Below, one piece after another: positions 12,401 to 21,400 of a stretch of 64,000 nt of DNA. Origin of the DNA: Trissonchulus latispiculum. Lineage: Eukaryota; Nematoda; Enoplea; Enoplida; Ironidae. The translations under genes were made by a program, and so were the position numbers. The stretch is from assembly GCA_030248195.1 (NCBI GenBank), contig JASAND010007789.1, positions 56,970 to 120,969 on the forward strand, given 5' to 3'. Numbering within the stretch: the stretch's first letter is position 1; the number at the start of each line of letters is the position of its first letter. The notes below the pieces were generated by a model. The model made no database searches. It saw nothing but the letters and a program-made list of their open reading frames with translations, and had not been told where the DNA came from.

Positions 12401-15400
12401 GAGTTTATAATAGGAAGAGTGGGACACTCAGCCCTTCCAAATGTTTTAAGCTTGCAATATGCTCGAAACATTAAGGCCAAAATCTCGGGGGGGCTTCTTA
12501 GCGTGTAAACATAGCACGCTGACATTTTTCAAAAACGGGCGTTTTCGGTAAATTAAATACTATAACTTGAGCTAGGAAAGTCGTACAGCGATAATTTTTA
12601 TATCATTATGTTGCGTAGAATGTGATCTTTTTAACGATATAAAATTATTTAGTTCGGTTCTGGCTATCTCTTACAAATCCGGCAACAACGTAACACATTT
12701 TGAAGAAATGATGAAATTCCTAAAATTTCCGTGGAAAGGATGTTTTATTGCCGGATTTGTAAGAGATAGCCAGAACCGAACTACATAATTTTTATATCGT
12801 TAAAGAGATCACATTCTACGCAACATAGTGATATAAAAATTATCGCTGTACGACTTTCCTAGCTCAAGTTATAGTATTTAATTTACCGAAAACGCCCGTT
12901 TTTGAAAAATGTTAGCGTGCTATGTTTACACGCTAAGAAGCCCCCCCCCGAGATTTTGGCCTTAATGTTTCGAGCATATTGCAAGCTTAAAACATTAGGA
13001 AGGGCTGAGTGTCCTACTCTTCCTATTATAAACTCTTGATACGGAAGATTTTTGTATTTGTTGCAGGATTTCGACTCAAGCTAAACTGAATCTAGAATGA
13101 CTAAAATGTATTGATATTGATGGTAGTTACGTGCAGCAAACTTTGAACGACAGTAATTTATTCAATTTTTGGGACTTCAACGATAATTTTTAAATCATGT
13201 TAAAGCTTGCTTAAATTTAATAATTTTAAAGTTACTACAAGTTTGCAGAGTACGGCAGTGTCACATCAAATGTACGACTTGGACATGCGATAACACGAAA
13301 ACAAGTTTTAAACGGATTGATTTCTCGACGTGTGGGAAGCTACGGAAAACCGATCACAGCTTACGCTACGAAAAGCGCTTACCGAGGGCTATTTGTTCTG
13401 AAATTGCTTAATGAACAAAAAAGCTCAATGTTTTGAGAAAATGTAAACTTTGTCCGAATTTCGCCAAAAGCTTCAAGCTTGGAGGCTTATATTTCTCCCG
13501 AACAAAATTTACCAAACACAAAACTTAAAAATTTCTCTGAACAGTTTTCTCAAAAATGTGTGCGTAAAGACGCTTTTTAATTGCTGGAATGAGTTGAGAG
13601 GAATCCGTGTTCATAAGAATCTAGCCGCCATGTTCAAAATTTCGTATCTTCGTTGCTGAGCTTAGGCAGAGATGCTGCAAAGCAGAGAGACCAAACTCGA
13701 AAACCAAACCAAACCAAAATCAAACATGCTGTGAAATCTGATTTTCCTTATCATCACTTAAACCGCAAGGAATTGAAGAATACTTTGATGAGCAAAGTTG
13801 TAAGTTTTGGTGAGAACATTCGAATATAAGTTTGTAATAGTTTTATTTTAATTAATTTCGTTACTTTTGCTTCCAAAACGCAGCTTCTTTTAAACCGCCT
13901 TCAATTATATATTCTTTGGATATAAGCTGGAGTCAACATTATCTCCGAAGAACAATTTAAATTTTGCAGGAGCAGAAACATTTGAAAACTGTTTACCCCT
14001 TTTCCTATTTTTCCGGAACTTCGGCTTCTGGCACAAAATTCGTAAGTGAAGGTGCATAAATAGAAAGAGACGTCGGCATAACTAATCTGTTGTTAGGAAC
14101 TAAATGCCTACATAGAGGTGTGTCTGTGTGAAAGAGCACTAAATTAAATTTTAATATTTCCTTTCTTTCAAATATCTTAACCACATTTAAAATTTCTGAA
14201 AACATCCTTCGGAAGCGACTGTAGTTTTTAAAAGAAATTTAAAACTAAGCTTTCAGCAATTCTTATAATTTTTTGAAATGTTTGCCTGCTTTTAAGATTT
14301 CTTTGGGTTGGTAGGCGCTGTTGGTATACTGTTTGTTCATTTTTTTAAATCCATAATTTCAGGTTATTCCATACAGGTATCATAAACATTTTGATACACA
14401 GTACCATTGAACAGTCAACTGTCGAAACAATTTTGTATCTTATGGCAAAAGTAAATATTAAAAGTTTCAATGTAGGGTATGGTAGGTTACAAGATGTCCA
14501 AAAATGTTCTACAGTAACAAATCAAAATTAATTCAAAACATTAAGAAAAACTGTTGTCCAGTTGCTTGATACGTTTAATCCAATTGATTTATACTATTGC
14601 TTCTTCATTTTGATTGTATAAGCCCTATAGGGGCCTACAACAAACGTTAAATAACAAAGAAAATTATCACTACAAATTTTGTACTTGGAACCGGGAACCG
14701 GAAGCTAGAACCGGAACCGGAACCGGAACCGGAACCGGAACCGGAACCGGTACCCTAGAACCGGAACCGGAACCGGTTTCGAAAATTGGAACCGGCCCCA
14801 GCTCTAATACAGACGTCTAGTATTTTTCAGCAAATAGGAGCACATGTGCCAAATCAAATCGGCAAAAGGCAACCTTGAAGCTAGGCTTTTGCAGCCAGCA
14901 GAGATATTTAATTAATTATGTTGGTAGTTGTGAAAAAAGGGGGGTCGCGCACATAAACGCGGCGACTGCGCATGGCTGGAAGGCAGCTAAGATCTCAGTA
15001 CCCGATATTTTTTGGTAACACCCATGCTCAATATCTTCGCCAAAAGGTAGGCCAATCGGACAAAGTCCATCCCCCTCCCCTTAAGGCACGACATTTTATC
15101 GTGCACACGTTTCTGGTTTTTATCATGTGAAAAGCTCAATAAATGAAAAGTTAATTCAAGGTTAACGAAGTCTTAACGAAATATTTTAGGTTATTCAGAG
15201 TAGAGCAGAAATTCTGAAATTTTCTGCAAAATTCCAAGACTTAAAATTCTTCAAAATAAAAGCTATAAAATTTATCATTTCGTTCACTTTGCAGACATTC
15301 TGCCAAGTGCAATTATGTGTAAACGTTAAAGCAATTTTTAGCAAAGTTCTAATACCAGCAAAATTGCGTATGAGAGTTTACTGGAAATTATAAAACAAAA

Positions 15401-18400
15401 TTAGTATGTTTAAAAGTGAGTTGTTAGTTTTGGCGAAAATGGACTACTGCGATGGCAGAAACATGTATTTATACAAATTTTGGAGTGTGCACAAGGCTTG
15501 TCAGTATGCCAATCTACCCATCATCTTCCCCACAGTAACAGTAATTTTAGACTATCATGCGAAATATCTTCCGTTTAATTTTGATATTGGTATAATTAAC
15601 AGTTGCTTAATCAAGTTAACCATTTATTCTTGACGTACATAATGTTTAAGAAGTTGGGAGCAATGACCAACTAATAAATAGGTTTGTAAATAACAAACAA
15701 AGCTTACGTATATATACAGTACAGTTCTTTAAAAACTTTATTTTTGCGAAGTTGACCGTTTTCGCGAACTTCGCGAAAAACCGCGATTTCGCCAATTTTG
15801 GAGAATTTCGCTTTGATTTGTCAGGAAAAAAAGAGTTTATGCGAAATTAGTGCGGAGCTAACTCATCTGAACTTCATACAAGTCAAGTTTTTATTGAAAA
15901 AAAACTTCGCGAAATTCGCCAAAATTGTTGTACATTGCTACCTATCGCGAAGTACGCGGTGAAGTTTTTAGTGAGCTGCACTGTAGCACGTACTCAGTAA
16001 TTATTCACTCAAAACCTTTTACTACTCGTGCATGGAAACTGGATCCAAATCGCAACCCACCTCCGGTAAGTGGGTTGAAATTAGCTTATTTCAACTCTAT
16101 TTCAATCCCAAAATCTCAATCCCGACTTAATGATTACTGGATTGGGATCGAGTTTCAACGCGGATTGAATCCCTATCCAAAAACTTGGATTACGTCAACC
16201 CCGTAATGATAGGACCGGGGTCGAGTTTTCAATCCCATTTTGAATCCGGATTCAGGTTTCAACCCGGATTGAAACGCTTGATAGGATCGGCCCCAGAAGT
16301 ATACTACAGTATAATTTAATTTGAATTGGTTTACCGAATGAACAGGAGTTTTGTAAACTATGTCGGTCTAACCAGATTTTCTTATTTCGCTTCCAGTTAC
16401 AATCAGCTTCTTTCAAATCATATAGTTTTATGTTTTTCAGGGAACGCTGTGACGGTTATGTGATTTATGTGAAATGCAAACCTAAAGGTATTATTTTGGT
16501 TGGTTGTCTCAACAACCTGCTGTGATCAGAAGAGAGACCGTTTAAGGACACATTTCGTTATTCAAAGTTAGAATGGATCTGTCTCCTTCTTCCATTAAAA
16601 TATGACATACGAAACGGCAAACAATACTGGAAGTTCGCAAATCGTGAAGTATGCTAAAGCAAATACCCTGAAACTTGTTGCTCCTTGATGAACTATAATT
16701 TGCTTGCCGCTTTAGCAAACTTTTCATTTGTTAAGAGTAGTTATACTAACCCTGGATTGCACTGCAAGATTTGGACTAACTGCGGATTAGCCTAAAAGTT
16801 AAATGCTAGTTGTCCATGCAAAATAGATTGCAAAACGAGCGCTTGGCCCTCAGCTAATCCGCAGTAGTCCTAATCTTATTTGGTGCAATCCAGGGTAAAT
16901 ATTAGCTCAATGTGATTTTGTATTGTAGACTGCGATAAGCGAGCTGCTGCCAACAAGCGCCGACGCAGTGTGAATGGACGTCCGACGACTGTCACTTTAA
17001 GACCGGAGTCTGTGCCAATGATTATCGAAGTAAACAATATAGGCGTGCCCAGTTCATTGGATGAACCAACGGAAATGACTGGGCTGCAGTCATGCACTGG
17101 CGTTATTTTAAGCCAGAACTGGATCCTAACCGCCGCACACTGTGTGTCACCCTTTTTTCAGTAAGGATACCTACCTATAAGATGAATACGACTGATTTCC
17201 TTTCCTCCTTTACCTTTTTAGTTTCAAACGTTTGTTGTTCATTTTTTACTTTGCGATTTTAGCTTCAAAAGTATGCAATGTGTGGATAGTAAGTATTGAC
17301 ATAGCATTACGGTGTATAGTTGCGGGTAAGCAAGTCTGTCTAGTGGATGCTGATTTTCCATACGCTTCCCATTTCATTTTTTGGTTGAGTTTTCCTTGGC
17401 ACCTATGCGGGATTTCCCTTATTCTACCACCAGTATCGTGCGGCGTGGTGTATTGTACTTTAATTTAGGTATTGTAATTGTTTTAGGGAAGGCATAGTTC
17501 GTAATCCCGCTGTCACCAAAATTGATGTGGTAATTTCTAGTGGTCGTTCAATTTTTCTAAGCTATGAAAACAGACGGGATCCACAGCAGATTCGTCCGAC
17601 GGTAGCTGGCAGTAATTCAGTTTACAGAGGCTTTACCGTTGTCAGTGGATTGCCAAGCAGTATCAAATTTATGCCTTGTAAGTAGTGATGTTTCAGCAGC
17701 TGAAACTGAAACTGAAACCTAGTTTCAGCTTGTACATGTTTCAGTTTCAGTTGCTGAAACTGAAACTGAAACTGAAACTATTACGGGTTTGGAGCTGAAA
17801 CTGAAACTGAAACTTAGTCGAAGTGAGAGCTGAAACTGAAACTGAAACTGAAACTGAAACTAAAATAAATTTTGAGCTGAAACTGAAACTGAAACTAGAA
17901 CAATTCTGGAGCTGAAACTGAAACTGAAACAGTTTCAGCTCTACACTATGACTGAAACTGGTTTCAGCTCTCGCTAAAGCTGAAACTGGTTTCAGCTCTC
18001 GCTGAAGCTGAAATAGGTTTCAGCTCTCGCTGAAGCTGAAATAGGTTTCAGCTCCAGCGTACGCATGCTTAGCGTAAACGAGTGTATCAAAAACTGGGTC
18101 ACGTTCCCAGCACGTAATATTCCAGCCTTAGAATAAATATAAATTTTGACTAAAGTCTGACCAAAAAATGTAGGGAGCGAAATTGTTTTGTTTATACTGA
18201 ATTACCGGTACATTTTTGCTGCAGCAATGTATATATTTTCTGAACTGTCATGGCATGAACTTTCTTTTGGTTGAAAAAAATTTTTTAAAAATTAAAATTC
18301 CTCAAAAGAAGCCGACTTTTTAAGTTTTGAAAGATCAGTAGAAGCCAGGAACTAGCCGATCGTTGGAAAATTAGCCCATGTCTCTTACATTTCGAATCCC

Positions 18401-21400
18401 GAATATCAGCTGATTTCGTCAAGCCATGACGGTTCAGAAAATAGATACATTGCTCCAGCAAAAATGTACCGGTACTTCAGTATAAACAAAACAATTTCGC
18501 TCCCTACATTTTTTGGTCAGACTTGCTATGAATTCTTTCATTTTAGAATGCTGCAACTTAATTTTTTAGTAAAGTCGCAGTTACATAAGTGTTCACTGGG
18601 AAATATAATGGTTGTAATTGATCATTTGTGCTTTATGCTGTTGATTTTTTCCATGGATTAAATTCGCCTATATACCGACAATTATACTGCAGTGATCTGC
18701 AGCCACAAACATGATATTATGTGAAAGTTCAGAATTAGGAATGGAAGCTAAATTAGGGTTATTAGTTAATAAATTTATTAGCATAACATAAAAACAAAAT
18801 AGAGGAAAACAAAAAGCTGAAATTCATTTTAGTCAGAGCTGAAACTGAAACTGAAACTGAAACTCATTTTAATCAGAGCTGAAACTGAAACTGAAACTGA
18901 AACTGAAACTATAACAGATTTGGAGCTGAAACTGAAACTGAAACTAAGCTAAACCAAGAGCTGAAACTGAAACTGAAACTGAAACTGAAACTAGAACCGA
19001 CTTTGAGCTGAAACTGAAACTGAAACCTGTCTGAAAGTGGAGCTGAAACTGAAACTGAAACTGAAACTGAAACTAAACAAGCCAGCGTAAACATCACTAC
19101 TTGTAAGCCAATTTTGCATATTTCATAAATATGTTTAAATAAATATGGTTAAAATATGCTTAAATACATTAATTGTAACGGATCAACATAACACACAGTC
19201 AGCTTGTTGGCGGTGGGCCTGGCTGGCTAAAGGGATTGGGTTGTAGTTAATAAACTCACAAAGTTCTCCTCTACCCTTCAGTCTCCGTCCGAATCTGCTC
19301 ACTGAAAAGCTCTATGGAGTAACGGTATTCGGTTAGCTAAAGGCTTGAAGGGAAGCAGGCATAGGAGAGATTGATAAGCTTGTAATGAGAGTTCAGCCAC
19401 ATGTAGCGCTTCTACCACGGCTGGTGGACCAAGAAGAAACCAAGGACAAGCCCGAACGAGAGGAGTCAGGTACCCTCGTACCCACGAAACCAGGACCTAA
19501 AAGAGAGAAGGGAAGAGGGAAGTTCAGCTTTTCACTCACCATTGAAAGTAAAGAATCGGCCCAGCCGGGTTTCGAACCACGGCCCTTCTGACTCCGGAGC
19601 AGACATGCTAACCAACTACACCACAGGGCCATCAGCTGAATTCTCATTACAGGTTTATCAATCTTTGCTATGCCTGCTTCCCTTACAGTGACATGCAAAA
19701 TTTTAGAGCAGTCGGTCAACCCTAGCAAAAAAGTTAGATGGAGGGACATGGTGATATTAACGAGAAGCGTTTTGTTTCAGCATACAAAAGAGGTTTACTC
19801 AACTACGATTTGGCGATGTTTAAGCTTAAAGAGCCTCTTCTTTTTAATAAATATCTTCAGCCAGCATGTCTCCCTAATGAAGATGATTCAAACAGCTGGT
19901 CCGAGGGAACAGTCTGTACTTCAGTGGGGTATGGAGCCACGAGAGAAACTGGAACCGGTAGGGACATGTGTATAACTGGAATTGCTCATATATAATTTTT
20001 GATTGCATTTATTATAATTAACAATTTTATTATGGTTAATTATGAATAATAAATAATAATCGGCAGTAATATTAAGTCATCGTATTTGCTCATTTGAGAT
20101 CAGAGTTTTATCACTTCTACAACCATTGCGTTTGCAAGAACTGTATTCTTTAGTGACCAAAGTTCTAGAAAATTAAAAAAGGATTTTTCCAAATGGGATA
20201 CCTTCGAGCTTGCAGGATTGCTTAGAATTTTATTATATATTTCAGACATGACCTTAAATGAAGTTGACCTTCAGCTATTGTCTGAATCTGACTGCAATGA
20301 GCAGGTCAGTCTAGCCATGCGCAAAGTGGGAAATTCTATTGGAGCTATATATAAACTTGGAATGGCAAGATCTGGAAACTTCTTTTGTGGACACTCTCCA
20401 AGAAAAGGAGTCTGCCACGTAAGCTTTATCATACTTAGGCCCTATGTCTTTAAAGACTAAAATGGTCGGATTAAACGCATTAAAAATCAGCCGGATCAAA
20501 ATGTTAATGGCTGTTTCTTTAATGCTGGTTAATGCTTTAATGATTACACGGATTAAAATTAACTCGTATAATCCGACTATTTTTAATCCTCAGACTAAGC
20601 AAATTAATTTTAATCCATTTAATTAGCCATTTAAGAAAAGGCGATTGAAAATTTTAATTCACCAATTTTTATCTTCGTTTAATCTTAATCCACGTATAGG
20701 TGCACGTGGATTAACAGATACTAACAACTATTAGAGAAAGGTGGACTAAGATTTTAATCCTAGGTGCATTAAAGAAATAAGATTAATTTAATCCGTTTAA
20801 CTCGCTGGATTAAATTTTAATCCGTTTAATCCGAGGTGCTGTTTCTTTAATACCAATTAATTTTAATATAATCCTTTTAATCTTTAAAGAAATAGTAAAA
20901 CTAAGCTAAAAGTAAAACTTAGTTGGTCGCATGGTTGTAACATAATATAACAACTTCCAGATACGTTTTGTGTGAAAATAAAGAACGAGGCCCCAGCTTG
21001 CGGGGCAGTGATGATTGGTATGGATCCGACTTAAGTTGAGAACGCTGCAGCCGCTATCTAAAAACATCCCTTCAAGCACAAGTTGACCTTAACTCCAAAA
21101 GGTGAGAAGCTGCACTGCAGTTAGACGGACTACCTACCACTACACCACCCAGCCATCAGTTGAACTCCCTTATCAGGCTTATCAATTTTCCTATGCTTGC
21201 TTCAGTTACATAACTGTAAAATAGCCATATATTAATGTTTTAGGGTGACAGTGGTGGGGGTATTTTCTGTCCTGGGGTTGATGGTTCCTGGAAACTAGCT
21301 GGTATCAATAGTGCCACATTTAGCATGTGTGCTAGAGATCTTCATGGGCCTGATATGTTTGCTAATGTCAGTAAGGCTTTGGATTGGATCCAGTCAACAA

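Larger units (their letters stand above)
11944..14806. mobile_element. 2.86-kb hAT-type element, exact 8-bp TSD ATACAGAC
   Basis: The ends TAGAGCTGGGGCCGGTTCC and GGAACCGGCCCCAGCTCTA are perfect inverted repeats, flanked by ATACAGAC at 11936-11943 and 14807-14814. Subterminal arrays of the hexamer GGAACC lie inside both ends (11960-12085 and 14687-14795). The interior has no transposase frame and contains a nested palindromic MITE at 12398-13038. It occupies the intron between exons 11111-11230 and 16441-16487. Confidence 0.88.
17683..19099. mobile_element. 1.4-kb hAT-type element on a splice donor, exact 8-bp TSD CTTGTAAG
   Basis: The ends TAGTGATGTTT and AAACATCACTA lie between CTTGTAAG at 17675-17682 and 19100-19107. 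Inside both ends are arrays of the hexamer GAAACT (17700-17960 and 18838-19075), mostly in one orientation on the + strand. No transposase remains. The TSD covers the 5' splice site of exon 17487-17677. A second MITE is nested at 18153-18524. Confidence 0.92.

Noticed and set aside
18909..19097. SVSVSVSFSFSF-type minus-strand frame
   Set aside because: Translation of the GAAACT hexamer array.
19393..19749. 118-codon minus-strand frame
   Set aside because: It lies on the tRNA-like SINE element; the reading covers the A and B boxes.
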